From Onchidella celtica (Eukaryota; Mollusca; Gastropoda; Systellommatophora; Onchidiidae), in contig OZ007569.1 in NCBI GenBank assembly GCA_963931925.1, positions 74,844,400 to 74,908,399 on the forward strand: 64,000 bases of DNA. The letters are read 5' to 3'. Below are positions 36,216-49,794 of this stretch, piece after piece. The notes beneath the pieces were generated by a model. That model was not told where the DNA came from and searched no databases. It saw nothing but the letters and a program-made list of their open reading frames with translations. Position 1 is the first letter of the stretch. Every line of letters begins with the position of its first letter. Both the position numbers and the translations under genes were made by a program.

Positions 36216-37393
36216 CCGGAGGAAAAAAAAAGGAAGAAAAACGTCAAGGAGAAATACAAGAAGGAGATAGAAAGAACATGGGATAGAAAAAAGAAAACGC
36301 ATCGGGTGAAGGTTAATGGATAGACAGAGAGAACTTATTAGCTGGCCACTGAAGAAAGTAAGGGTTAACTTATGCTCTGATGTCCATCGTATCTCCTCTA
36401 CCAATATAATTGTGTATACAAACCACATTTCTGCCATTCTCACCAGATCCGCAATTTCAATAGCTACATGTTATTATTTTGTTACTTTTGGGGCTTTGTT
36501 AGTAGGGAAAAAATGAATTAAGTCTTTTCGCCATTTAACCAAGACGAAATGGATATAATTAGGTGATTTTTAACCTTTTTTTTTTTTTTTCCCCCGTTTG
36601 CTTGGTGATCGCTGTACTAATGTGACGACTCTTAGACTCAACCCCAAACATAATATATAATAATTATTTACGTAGTGTGTGACAGAGATTTTCGGGTTGT
36701 TTTTTTTAAAAATTCAGTCGCAGTCTTGGAGCAAAAGTAACATGACAGACTTGTCTTTCAAAATTGCAGTGCCACAATCCGTCAGCTTCTGAAACTTGCT
36801 ATCCGTCGCTTACGAAAAGTTCAACCTAAAATGGTATTTTGACAGTGAAAGAAACCTGAGCTTCTCGTGATTTGTGAAACCTTTCTGAAATGCGATCACG
36901 TTATGAAGTTCTGGAACTGTCTTCACCAGCTAGCAAAACTCTCGTATGTCACAGATAAAATATCCCTGGGGGACACATTCTCTGGCCCGGGCACGGAGGA
37001 GAGAAATGCCTAAGTTGGTGTTAACGAAGCGGCAAACTTCCAAGAGGGCAGGCTTTCTCCGGGAAGGCAAAGATGGAACTTGCAGCATAGTTTTGAAAGA
37101 AAATGGCCAAAGACAGAACTTACTCTATTGATTTGCAAAGAAAACCCGACATCTTGTCCAGCATCTGCAGTCAGACTATCAGGGCAGTGAGCAACTTAGA
37201 GTGATACAGTACTCCATCAAGTTGTGCGCCTTCACTGTTCGGCCTGATTTAATGTTTGCCCAGGAAAAGAAAACCTAGGTCAATGTCACAAGTCAACACT
37301 GTGTCTACTTAGCAGACATCTTTTGAATTGTAGACAGATCACTGAGAAGCTAAATTTATACTCTCCAATACTTGATTTGTGTCGTGTCCATAG

Positions 37394-37438
37394 CAACAAC
37401 AAAAACAACAACAACAACAACAACAACAAACAACAACA
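37394..37438. repeat. (CAA)n microsatellite
   Basis: About 14 CAA units with two AAAA or AAAC interruptions. Confidence 0.88.
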
Positions 37439-37572
37439 CCAAAAGTAAAATCTGCCAGCCATTGCCTACTCATCAAACTATACACAACAGGACCTCAATG
37501 GCGGAAAAATCGGTTCTGCGAGGGACAAAACTGTAAGGTTGCTCGTCTACCAAGGCATTAGACGAGTGAAAA

Positions 37573-37652
37573 GGAATGAATGAATGAATGAATGGATGAA
37601 TGAATGAATGAATGAATGAATGAATGAATGAATGAATGAATGAATGAATGAA
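37573..37652. repeat. (GAAT)n microsatellite
   Basis: About 19 GAAT units with one GGAT variant; same motif as the array at 32776-32828. Confidence 0.92.
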
Positions 37653-37859
37653 CGAATTAGACGATCAGAAACGGAAAGAGAGAACACAAGCACACATACG
37701 CACTGATTACCGATCAAAACACCATCGAAACGGATCCAATGCAGGCAAGAGAGACAAGTAAAGAGAGGAAAGGAAGGAGAGAAGACCCAAGAATTTAGAA
37801 TGAAGGAACGAAGCAAAGCTGACCAGCGGGCACCACTAATGACCAATTGCCAGGGTCAG

Positions 37860-38060
37860 TAGGTCTTTGGTAGCATCCAAGCCAGCTGGATCAAAGAGTG
37901 CGCGGGCTCGCAAGGAGAGATAATCACCTCGATTTCTCATGACTGTGGCATCACTCTGTACTCTGATTGATCACCTTTGACCCTTCGGGCTATTTAAGCG
38001 CCGTCGTTCATCATCAACTGAGGAAATATAAAGACCAGCCTCGGTCTGACCTATCTTCGA
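37860..38060. promoter_or_regulatory. Candidate regulatory block with Pbx-like and TATA-like words
   Basis: Includes CTGATTGATCACCTTTGACC near 37963-37982, then GGGCTATTTAAGCG about 10 bases on. A TATTTAA followed by GC-rich sequence could be a core promoter on the plus strand, but no transcript start or ORF supports it. Confidence 0.2.
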
Positions 38061-38509
38061 GGAACCAAATCTTTCACCTTTCACATTAGAAAAATACGCC
38101 ATTGCGAAATGGGTTTCTCCATTTTTTCAGTTAATCAGAAGACACGACATTTGGGACTTTAATTGTCTTTTCTTGATACTACTCCACCCCCCCCCCTTCC
38201 ATTACTTCTACTGCTATTGCCGCATGTCGTCTTTGCCTGTGTTCTTGGAATTTTAGTGGGAAAACCCAAGAATTCGTGCTTTGTTAAAACTACGTATTAA
38301 TGGCACCTTTTCTAAGACAGTTGTGTCTAATCCCCGTGCTTTTAAAACGTCCCCGCAAGAACTCTCAAGACAAGAATTGGCCAGTTTGTCTACAGTAATA
38401 CAGAAATGACTGAACAGTAAAATGAGAAATAGAGGAAGGAATAAGGGTAGGAAAAAAATAGAAAAAAAACAACAAAAAACAAAGAGAGAGAACTCGCCAA
38501 CGCCAGCAG

Positions 38510-38683
38510 TGACATTCAAGCAACACTACCAGGACATCCTGTGAGATTCATGACATTCAAGCAACACTACCAGGACATCCTGTGAGATTCATGACATTCA
38601 AGCAACACTACCAGGACATCCTGTGAGATTCATGACATTCAAGCAACACTACCAGGACATCCTGTGAGATTCATGACATTCAA
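38510..38683 (+). repeat. 41-bp perfect tandem repeat, four copies plus a remnant
   Basis: Units start at 38510, 38551, 38592 and 38633 and appear identical; a fifth stops after ten bases at 38683. The unit begins TGACATTCAAGCAACACTAC. Identity among copies implies recent expansion. Confidence 0.95.
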
Positions 38684-38899
38684 AATTCAGGAAGAGATGA
38701 ACTTTAAAATATGATATGCTTAAATAAAAGGTCACGACACTATTGTACTTGTGCAATTAATGGTACTCTCCCTTCCGGCACAGACATGCTATTCCAGTTA
38801 ACAATTCTACTAATCAGCTGTTGTCTCGGCAGTTCCTGTGGGTCAGTTCACTCTTACCAGCTCAAGAGTTCGCAAGACCGACAAGCCTTCCCCTTTGAG

Positions 38900-39090
38900 T
38901 GACATAACGATGCCAAATGACCATGCAGTGACCATCTGTTCTGTGTCTATGCTTGCTACGGTCTGGCTGCAGTTGACCATCGCCGAGGTCCGTCTGGAAT
39001 TTGGCGTGGCATATCAGGGCAACTGACCATCGCGTTTGAGGTGGTCAGAGATCACAGGGATAGCCAGGGCCGGGCCCCGGTTCATCGGAA
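38900..39090. promoter_or_regulatory. Block with four TGACCAT words
   Basis: TGACCAT at 38918, 38929, 38974 and 39024, all on the plus strand; the last two extend to TGACCATCGC. They are not part of a tandem repeat. Possibly binding sites for one factor; TGACC is a nuclear-receptor half-site core. Confidence 0.25.
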
Positions 39091-41519
39091 TGACAGGAAA
39101 GAGGGCAAAATCTGATTTCCCACGGGGATACACGCAAACGGGGAACAGGATAGATCAGGCGCCGGTTGTTTCATTTATGATGATGGATTAAACATTCACT
39201 CAAATATTCGGGGGAGGATATCTCTGGTCTGTGGATAGACTAAAAGCTATGGCTACTGCATGCCAGTAGGTGTGAGAGAGAATCTCTGGCAGGATGATGG
39301 TGGAAAATGGAAAAAGAATTCTAGCGTGGCCAACTACTGCAAGAGTTGATAGTGTCCATTCATAGACGCGCATGTAGGACAACAATAGCTTGTAGTGAAT
39401 GTTGATTGTTGTTGTGCAGTTTGGGACAAATGGACACAGATTGTAACCTTTGTTTTGTTTCTTTCTCCCGTTCCTTTCTCCGCTTTTCTTTCTTTCTCTC
39501 GGGCTCTCTATCTGTTTCATTATCTACGTCCCGCTCTCTTTCCTCAACTTTTACAAAGAAAAAAGCTACCGGTTTCTTGCCTAAAGAAGAAACTTGCAAG
39601 CTCCATCAGAAAATGCACACACAAAAATGCAAAAGAATTTTTTCCCAACCGTCATTTTGGCGGCATTTCCCGTGGAAATCGATACTTTTTCATTGAAATG
39701 AAAATATGACAAAACTATCAGGTAGTTTTCCGTTGACTAGGAGTGGGCAGATGTTTTACCCAAAAGGGCCCTAGGCAGTCCGCCGTGGATTGGAAATGTA
39801 ATTAGGACGTTATGTGACATGTTTCCACACTGAACTCATCCATCAAAATACATTTGGCCAGCTCACAACTGATGACAGTATAGAACTGACTGCAAACTGT
39901 ATCGCTCGTTTGTAAATGTCTATGTCTACTGTAAGCCTAGGGTACACTTCATGAATTGACTTGCGTGAGAAAGATTTCCAGACTTTTACAGACATCATTA
40001 TTTCTGTCCATTGTTTATGTTTTAAACGTAGTTCATGCTCAACTTTAATGTTCTACTGAATGTCCTTGTGGACAGATAGAGGAAAAGCAGGAATGTACAA
40101 TGCACTGACTCAGGTTTGATAACTAATTATGTTGGAGAAAGAACTTCTGTCACTGGCGTAAAATGTAATACATTTTTAAAACACTCCAATCTCTCCTTTT
40201 CCCCATTATTTACTACCATTAATTCTTAAGACATCGACTGTGTCATATCCACATAGAGTAATGTTCATGCACAGTGACAGCGGGCAAGAAGGTAAACAAA
40301 AGAAAACAAAAATACTAAAGTTTAATTCATGTTCTATTCACTCTCAGATAGCCTAGCGATCTGTACAAAGTTAAAAATTCACTGTCTTCCTATTGACAAG
40401 GAGTGGGACAAATTTTTCATGCATCCGCAACTGTTTGGTGTGGAGCGAAATGGGAGTCGTTATCTTTTCGCTTTGGAAGGCGAGAAACACAGCTCTTTGT
40501 TGACATGTATTATTCTTCCTTGCTTTGTAAAATAATAATAATAACAATAATAAAAACGCCTCCGTCAGTCTTTCGAACCCCCCAGTCACAAACACAGACA
40601 CACAGACAGACCCCTGATAACTGCAGTGCTGAATGCGAGTTTGAGCAGACATTTGGAAGCTCGAGATTTTCTCCCCGTCATGATTTCTATTGGTGTGAAC
40701 AAAACAAGGACACGTTTTATCCTCGTTTTGTACAGGAGATTACAAAAGCTGGCTGTGGAGCGAAGGGCGGTTGACGCCAAACTCGTGTGTGGCTAAACGA
40801 TCGCTTCGCATGCAGAAAAGCAATCCGCCTTTTCAACAGGAATACGCCGGCGTCACTTTACCATAGTCCTAATTATATTATTTTCTTCTTTGCTTTTATT
40901 CTTGACACTTTAACGTCAGGCCTGAGATTGCAGTATGCGTACAGGAACATTTTGCCATAATTCCCGGATCTTCTGTTCACATGCATTTCTTCAAAACTTA
41001 AGCACCGGAATAGTTTCAAGAGCCCTTATTTGTCCTTTCACAACTGTCCAGCATAGAATTTGACCGTTACGTCGCCAGTGCGTGGCAAGACAACTTTAAA
41101 GAGAAAAAAAAATCCCAAATAAGAATAAAATGAAGGTTGTTATGTCGGCAGTGTAACAGGGCAGTGACGTCACCCCCCGGCTATGTTGTAAGGACGGGCA
41201 TCTCTCTCTACGTGCTTCAGGTGTCTTGTGTTGTGTATGGCATATTAGATTTTACACACACAAAAGTCACTCTACAGATTCAACAATTCGGTAAATCCCC
41301 GTTTTCAAATCAAAATCCGCGTCAATCGCGCTTCTGAAATTTCATACAGGCATAGAAAAATCATCATAAAATCTGGGCAAATTATTTCACGGTTGACAGA
41401 ATTTGCTCTCTGACGGCCACGTTTGACAAAGTCACACCTCTGGCACTGGTAGAGGATGAATGATGAAAAAAGGATTCAGTTCAAGGTGTGAAATACAATA
41501 GAGAATGTTTGGAAGAATC

Positions 41520-41660
41520 ATGGAGGTACTAATAAAACTGGAGTGCGCACGGCCCTCTTCGCTTTCCCTGCAAGCCGCGCACTATTGAAACCCCAAGATG
41601 GCGGAAAAAGTAGGGCAAAGTACGGCAGCGCAAGGCCCGCCCAGTACACTATTGTATGTA
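41520..41660. promoter_or_regulatory. GC-rich block with YY1-like word
   Basis: CCAAGATGGCGG (41593-41604) is a match to the YY1-type core promoter element, set in GC-richer sequence within very AT-rich DNA. A second CAAGATGGCG lies at 43290-43299. Neither is followed by a recognisable exon. Confidence 0.2.
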
Positions 41661-42124
41661 ATAGATAGGGCCTAGTCAGCGCTGTTTTTTCTCTTTTCAC
41701 GGTGGTGATCAAAATTAAAAGATACAAGCAGAAATATTAATATTTATGTTATTTACGGATTATTATATACTTGTATTATTTTCTTTTAAAGTGTTTGATA
41801 ATAAATACAAATTTATGATTTATGCTGTTTTTATATTATGGTATTTTTATTTCTTGGTCAATCGTTTAGAAGTAAAAGGGAAGGGAACTATGTAGTACTC
41901 TTTTTTACCGCATGTTAGTTTAGCTCATGATGAGTCATGTTAAAAGAAAAAAAAATCAGCGTGTGGACAGAGGAAACTTTACAAGTCAGTTTCTCTCAGA
42001 TAACCAACAATCATTTGAGAGGGTGTACATAACAATTATAAAAAGCACACACACACACACAAAACATGCTAAAGAACTGAGGGAAAGTTGGTTTTGCCAT
42101 AGACCCATTAAGATCCAGGAGCTG

Positions 42125-42189
<65 letters not shown>
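42125..42189. repeat. (GT)n then (GA)n microsatellite
   Basis: Short GT run followed by about 28 GA units with one interruption. Confidence 0.92.
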
Positions 42190-43475
42190 GCATAATTATA
42201 ATAATATATGTAAATCATAGGCCGAGATGTAGCAAATGATTGGATAGCCAAGAAGAAGAACATCTTAATCTACCAGCTTGGTTGTACTCACTCAGTCAAG
42301 TATATATATTATATCTAAAAATCAGAAGAGCCTTAGCCTAGTTATTCAGAGGTTTGAGCACAGCTGGATTGTGCATTCCAAACAAAAATGTATAAATTCC
42401 CACGGCTACAGGTCAATCTCTCACCTTGTGAATCTAGATTCTAGATCTATAGTCAATGCACTAGTTGCAGTCAGCACGTTGATGCGGTCAGTATTTGTTT
42501 TTCCATACAGTTTCATTCACCAGTGTTTTTGTGACTAATCCACGTTTTGTGACGTTCTTATCAAGAGATCACAACATCACATAGCATATGACTGCTGTTT
42601 AAGCTTGTATTTTGCCTTGGATGACTTCCCAAGTTTTGTGTTCGCACAACTTCCATCTTGAGTTCAAAGGTAAATAATTATGTGACCCTACAGATTTCAC
42701 CATTAAGTGGTCTGGTGTAAGCTCACAGAAGTGCTCTGGGCATTCTACTTCGGGTGGATTTTCATTTAAAAAAATGTTTTCTGGGTATTATGAGTATGAT
42801 TATGAACATATGGCACTGACTGCACCGACATGCATTCATCTGACACTTTGCATGAGGTGCGGTCACTGGTAATTGCATTGTGACATCAGTGTTGTATGTG
42901 CATCAACTGGGATCACTAGCACCATTATTATTTATTATTATGATTACATGATGTATTCAAAACAAGAGTTCAAAAGAGCCAGTGCACACCAGCTAATAGT
43001 AAACAACTGAATTTAATGAGAAACAAAAAATAATACTGTGGTAAAATCCAAATACATAGACTATTAAGGTCTAGTTTTATAGTAAATTCATTGACTTAAA
43101 TTGAATGAGAACAGTTCTCACTCCTTTTTGAAGCAGGAAAGAAAGAAAGTAGAGAAGAAACAGAAGGTACAGGAGCAGAGGAAAAGAAAGAAGGAGTTAG
43201 CAGAGGAAAAGGAAAGGGAAGGTAGAAAGCAGACGCTGTAGTGTAACGGATGAGTAAACGCTGAGGCGCAGTCCGTGCTTGCCCTATACAAGATGGCGAC
43301 TATCGCCTTCTAATGCGCTCGCATGAAATCAGCTGTTCGCACTCCAGTGTTATTAATAGCTCCATGGGAAGAATACAGATACCGGCCGCCGCAAACTTTG
43401 TCAGGCCAAACATAATATAGAGAAGAGAACACAAGTGGAAAATTAGTAAATGAATCTTGATCTGTAATTTAAACC

Positions 43476-43477
43476 AA

Positions 43478-43516
<39 letters not shown>

Positions 43517-43518
43517 AT
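43476..43518. repeat. (AAAT)n microsatellite
   Basis: About ten AAAT units. Confidence 0.93.
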
Positions 43519-46348
43519 TGTTCTGTTTAGCAATAGAATTGAAATATCCAAAGATCAACATTTCAGTACTTGCCCATAAAACAAAAAAACAGCTATTTCG
43601 AAAAAGAAGAATACAGAGGGAATTGTATGCACTCATCATTGACCCGGGGAAGAGGGTGCAGTTGAAGGAATGTTTATTCAACTTAACACACAAAAACAAT
43701 TACTAGCAGAACAGCTAAAAGCAGCTACATTCTCCAATTTTCCAGGCGTCTCTCCATTAAGGCATCGCGTTAGTTTTGTTTCTATGCAGTTTAAGTGCAC
43801 TGAAACTCATGTCGTTTTTCACAGCTCTCAATAATGAGAACGATAATGCGTATTGCCTGTAACAATAATCTGTAGATATTCTGCTAGGTCGTTGACAAGC
43901 TTAATACATTTCCTTGAGGCTTGTGTAATCTGTAACATATCTCAGTGAGTGAATCCATGTGCTTGTACGAGTGTGTGGGTGTCTTACACGAGAAATTTGG
44001 ATTCAGAATTCGGTAATCGGACGTGTTGATTGTTGGGCGCCTGCACTTCTGGCCCTGTTATGACTGCCGACGCGTTTGTTGACGCGATGTTCTCTGGCTA
44101 AACTCCCTGTCCTGGCCTGCTTGCTGACATTCACACGTTTTCTATTTTTCCTTCTTCTTTGGGCAACTTGCAGTGATACACACAAGCTATTGTCATAAAC
44201 ATCATTTATCTCGGGTAAGAGCTTTGTGACATTACAACTTCATAAACTCTGCTCGTAGCCACGTGAATTGTCTATGCGCGATGAAGTTATTTTAAATAAA
44301 ATGTTTTTGGCATCGTAACCCGAAATAGAATACGTGAATGATATATACTTCGAAGTCTCGGGACAGATATTTGGAAGAAATGGCTTTTCAGCCTGGTAGT
44401 CGCCCCTGAGCGTCAATAACGCACAATGTAAGTTTGATACATTCACAAATGTGGCATTTGACACTAATTGACAAAATCTTGTTAGATTTCTGTGTCTCCC
44501 ATCACTGTTAAAAAAAAACCCACAACAACAACAACAACTGGTGCCAGTGAATGTTCCTTCCTCCATCAGACCTGACAAACCAACACTTTCCAGTTATTTA
44601 CCAATCATTTCTTGTGATACTGATTATTTAGGCGAAAAACACCACTCAAGCGAGCGAATGTGCGGGGCCAATTCCTTTCAAACTCTATCTTACATTTGAA
44701 AAAAAATAATATATAAAAAAAAAAACCCACAAGAAAACCCCTGTGTAATACAACTTTGGTTATAAAGTCATCTGCTACATTTTGACACGTCCAGGTTTTG
44801 CCCCATTATTCAATATCAACCAATTATACAATGATAGAAACGTGGACAATTTAACGCGTCCATTAATGTGTCTTTTCACGTGGCACGCGCTCGGAGACCG
44901 CCCTCCGCATGTCATAGTTGGACGCCGAGCCGGAACTTAACAATAGCAGAACTGTGAGGGGTGGGGGCAGCACGGCGCCCTGTGTGTAAAAGTTATTCAA
45001 TTTCTCTCCGATCAATATCACATTGATCTTAAGGTGCTAAAACAAACTATCTGTAGGGTTCCTTCCTCCCTTTTCTCTTCCGCCTCTGAATCTGAATTGA
45101 AATTATGGCATGTGTTTTACCGATTTCCACAGGGTTAAAAGCGCTGAAAGACTATACATCTGACAAAATCGGAATCAAGGGATAAGCATGATAATAAACA
45201 TAGTATAGTCGGAAATAACTGACACAAATTTCACGAATTTCACGGCACAGTGTATCTTTTTCAGTCTTATTTCAATGAATTCTCAGTTCATTCTTCAGAC
45301 TCATGTGGTTGGAAAAGCATCGAGCAGACCACAGCGGTTCCGCACAAACATAGCTAGTTTTTCCTGCTAGTCTGGTGTCTATTATGGCAATTTCAAATTT
45401 CGGGAAATGTAAGGATTTCAGAGTCAGTGTTACGATGCGTGGTGCACGTACACGATTCAGTCCCGTCACACACTATATAGTACTAGTTTGTCTTTCCCTC
45501 TCACCACCGACAGAAGGGAGCCCTTGACTTGGCCGGTGTGAGGATCTGGGCGGATGCAGCAGGGATCGCTGATCGGATGTTGGGGCTGAGGACAAAATCG
45601 TGCCAATGCTATCAGATTGTCCCCATCATAATGTGAATCTGTGATAATGAGCGAGGGTAGCCTGACCCAGCGGAGATGAGACTAAAGTGTCAACGTGTTG
45701 TGTCGAAATCCTCGGCCCACCGACTCCCTCCCCCTTCCTTTTCTCACACGGTGTGACGTTATTGTTGGAGCTGAGTGACCCACACGACCACCCACCTGAC
45801 AGGATGTCAAAACAATCATGCCTTACTGGCAAGGTCCATTTCCGTGCTGGGGCAGACAATCCGGTCGTCTCGTAATGCAATCCGACTGATGTGGGCTTGA
45901 CTTCTTCCTCTTTTTTATTTATTTTGTAGCACAGAGAAGACCTTTGAGTTGGCGTCTCCATGCCGCTGAATCTCTCTTGACCTCTCTAGCGCCAGGTGTC
46001 CACATTATTTCATCAAATACACGATAACAAATGCTGAAAAATGTCCTCTGTTGGAATGTATGACCTCTTAGTCTTAATGATGAATGACCGTGACGGCATT
46101 TTACATGTCATGTGCACAGCAGTAGGAGAAACGTTGTCTAGTACTGTTGATATAAATTAAATGCATTTTACTTTCCCTGAATGACTGGACGCCATGCCAT
46201 GTTTAGTTTCCGTATACCTGTAGGCAAATTTAGACGCTGAATTCCCTGAGACAGACGGGCGATCACATTGAATTACAACATATTTTCTGTGTGTGGGTGA
46301 TACAATCATAATGACAATTCTTTGCAAATTTAAATCCACACTATCATA

Positions 46349-46382
46349 CCCCTCCCACCCCCACCCACCCACCCTTCTCCCC
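46349..46382 (-). repeat. C-rich run, minus-strand G-quadruplex potential
   Basis: Seven runs of three to five C separated by T or A. A nearby 9-bp hairpin (GCTTGGGTT at 46473-46481 with AACCCAAGC at 46491-46499) is separate. Confidence 0.5.
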
Positions 46383-48189
46383 TCAACTAGTTATGAAAAA
46401 AAAGCACAAACATCCCACCCACATGTTTCTCCCATGAAATAATTCACGGGCCATTAACCATTGATTAAAAGCGCTTGGGTTAGCAATCACAACCCAAGCA
46501 ATCACAACCCGAGGGGAAAAATGAAAAAGAAAAAAGTGCACATGGCGTTTCAATGGCATTTGGAACTAGAGACCACGAACTATGTCCCTTTTAGTGTCCG
46601 TTAACCAACCTGGCGCTACAGAGGTCAAGAGAGATTCAGCAGCATGGAGGCGCCAACTCAAAGGTCCTCTCCTCTTTCTCTGCCTTCTTTTTCCTCTCTT
46701 CTGTCCAGCTGTCATCTGAGTATTGTGGAGGACATCAGGACGTGTGAGTGATTTACGAGTGTCGTCATAAATCAGTTGGGTTGTCATGGTCTCTGGAGGC
46801 GACTGTTTAGGGTTTGAAGCCTGTGACGATCAGAGGTTTCATGCTCGTGCTCTCTCTGACCAAGTGCATCAATGCGCACATTGTATTACACGCCAGCAGG
46901 ACCGGTCAGCCAAATGTACCATTTTTACCACCTTTTTTTGTTTTTGGTATCGTAACTAGCCTTGAGAACGGAACCTACAACGGGTATTAAAAGTGAAATT
47001 CCCACTGAAAGCTCATTGAGCCTTTTTCTGAATAGCTACAAATCGCCGCATGAACGATAAAAGAATATATCACTGACAGAATACAGATATTTCTCTTTCC
47101 CGTAATCAGTTTGTTCTGAATCCTTGATGGCAATAAAACATCAGTATGAAATCTGCTGGTAGCATGGGTAGGAGGGATTTAGACGATGACATTCCGTGGC
47201 GCCTGACAACATCAATGAATGAACGAATGCACGTCATGGTTTAACTGTACATGTATATATTATATGCCAATGACGAGAGCTTATGATGTATCAAACACAT
47301 GCTGGCGCTCCAAAATGCCAGGGCCCTCTCTGGCACTGCACATCGGCGACTTTTTATGCTTTACTGTGTCTTGATCATCGGAGTTCGGGAATTCAGGATA
47401 TCAAAGTTAAATTTCCCTGACTTTGAAATATCATTAGTTACGTTTGCTATAAAAAAAACACAAAAAAAACTACTGAGAAAAGACATTACTTTTGATATTA
47501 TTAGAACCTACAAAATTATTCATAAATATGATAATAGGATCAAATATTTCCAGGGTTGTACACAGACAAGTCAAGCTATAGTTCTGCAATGTCTATGGCC
47601 TCGGCCACTACCAATACCTATAAATCACAATCCACGTGAAATAATGACAGTAATTAAGATACTCATTATCATACATGGGGAATTTGAAAGTTCAAAACCG
47701 GATCATTTTTCCAATATCAGTTACCTGATTTGCCACCTTCACTCATTGCAAACTGGAGCAATTGACCAGCTGGGTGGGCCAAAGGCGGCAACTGGACTCA
47801 TACAATTTACGGCGTTGCTCACTGTAAATGTGACATGTGGTAATGCCGAAATCCATACTTCTTTCATGAAATTCTTTTTAAAAAAACATATATATAAGTA
47901 TCTATCCATCTGAATATTGTGCATGACATGCGGCTTCAAGCCAGTTTCTTTTCCCTCGATGTATAGCAACGAACGAACGTCAAAATTTTCCTAGCATATG
48001 AATGATGGGGAAAAAAATATTGACAGCCATGTACTGGGCAAACTGTGACATTTGCAAAATAAGTAGCAATTCCAATGTCTATTATTAAATTAATGAAATG
48101 TGGTCATATTCACATGAAGCAGAGTTAAATCAGCAAGAAACTGATTGATATCGATATATGCCAACTCTTAAGTTTAGAGTTCGTAGATC

Positions 48190-48255
48190 TTAACGCACGC
48201 ACACACACGCACACACCTACACACACTCACACGCACAAACACACACACACACGAG
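48190..48255. repeat. Imperfect (CA)n microsatellite
   Basis: ACAC and ACGC units interrupted by CT and AA. Confidence 0.85.
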
Positions 48256-48621
48256 GACAGACACCCACATCCACACAACATCAACTTCCACGTCCCATAA
48301 ATTTTCATTGTCCCAAAGAGAATGTCTAAGATCTCGTCTCCAGCATCGGTCCTAATGAGAAAATTTCATTACTGAACCCAGAGTAAAGGGTCTGCTTCTC
48401 TGGAATTCTAACAAAGGAGACGATTGCATTAAGTCATTGAGACAACGACAGCTTCCTCCAGAAGGCGTAGTTACTTCTACGGCTTCCACCAGCTTGCACT
48501 TGGCTTCGCATAGACAGAAATGGGTAAGGACTGCAGATTTAATATTTAATATTTACAGATCTACCAGACTGAAGTAATCTTTCTTCTATACGGATTCTAC
48601 AGAATCCGGTACAAACAGAGT

Positions 48622-48960
48622 CTTGATAGCCCAAAACATTCTAGCAAGAACTCCGTTCATTTTGACAACCCAAAATATTCTAGCAAGAACTCCACTCATT
48701 TTGACAACCAAAAATATTCTAGCAAGAACTCCACTCATTTTGACAACCCAAAATATTCTACCAAGAACTCCACTCATTTTGACAACCCATCAAGAACTCC
48801 ACTCATTTTGACAACCCATCAAGACCTCCATTCATTTTGACAACCAAAAATATTCTACCAAAAGCTCCACACATTTTGATAGCCTAAAAACATTCTGCCG
48901 AGAACTCCACTCATTTTGATAGCCCAAAAACATTTTTACCAAGAACTCGACTCATACTGA
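48622..48960 (+). repeat. 39-bp minisatellite
   Basis: Units like TTTGACAACCCAAAATATTC followed by TAGCAAGAACTCCACTCAT start at 48661, 48700 and 48739, exactly 39 bp apart. Shortened and diverged units surround them, about nine in all. Because 39 is a multiple of three, the array reads as 13-residue repeats on both strands; I regard these frames as non-coding. Confidence 0.9.
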
Positions 48961-49794
48961 CTAAGTACATGAAGACAATTAACAATCCCTTAAAAACGTA
49001 TCTGATCGCTTCTGGGTTACAGAAGAGATTGGATGTTATCACTAACATGTAATACAACCCTACTAGTGAGCTTACTATAATATTGTAGCTTTTTGTATGA
49101 ATCAGAGATTCTTAAAGAATGCATTAGAATCAAATATCTTGCACATTACATCTAAATATAGCAGTCTTTGAAAAGGCATATCACTTTACACCCAATCAAA
49201 AACACTACTGTTTCAACCGGACGAATGCGAGCTTCCATATTTCATGAAATTTAGTAAATGGAGGGCTGTCCTTTGTTCCAGCTTTCCAAGTCGCCTTTTA
49301 TGCAATTAATCCTCGCGAGTAAATTATTAATCATGCAGCTTTTAAGAGCAGACAAAGAAGGGGGACAACCGGAAGGAAAGGCTAAAGCAGCTACAAAAAC
49401 AAAGCAAAAAGAAAAGAAAAAAACCTCCTGCAAATTCCGTTTAGGCGAAACGTTGTTTGACTAGAAGAAGACAGTTTCAGGGAGGGCTTGTGAAATGGTT
49501 ACACATGTAACTCCCAGACCACAATTTGGCAAATGGTAATTTTGAAGTAATAGGAGTCATACCAACACAGTCAAGTCCAGTATTGACATATTTTTTGTTG
49601 TTTTAAATTTTCATTTAAAAGCATACTGTAGATCTATAACATTCTTGGAGTTAACAATGCCGTTTCCCTTCACGAGACCATTCTAACTTCGGTCGCTTTT
49701 TATTTGTTGAATTGTGATCCCATGCCAAAATGTTGTCTCGTTGGACCAATAATTTGTTTCCAGAAACCCTTTTCCAATTCTAAATTTTAACAAA

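Noticed and set aside
38510-38683. Tandem repeat considered as a CRISPR array
   Set aside because: Units are head to tail with no unique spacers, and the window is animal DNA.
40570-40590. tRNA-like B-box word (GGTTCGAA on the minus strand)
   Set aside because: No matching A box or cloverleaf nearby.
45392-45412. Possible homeodomain exon (FPK-like reverse word near AATTTCGGGAAATG)
   Set aside because: Codon phase does not give FPKVATN and neighbouring codons do not fit Meis.
47299-47913. 204-codon plus-strand frame as a gene
   Set aside because: AT-rich, with homopolymer-derived lysine stretches and no recognisable family; looks like a chance frame.
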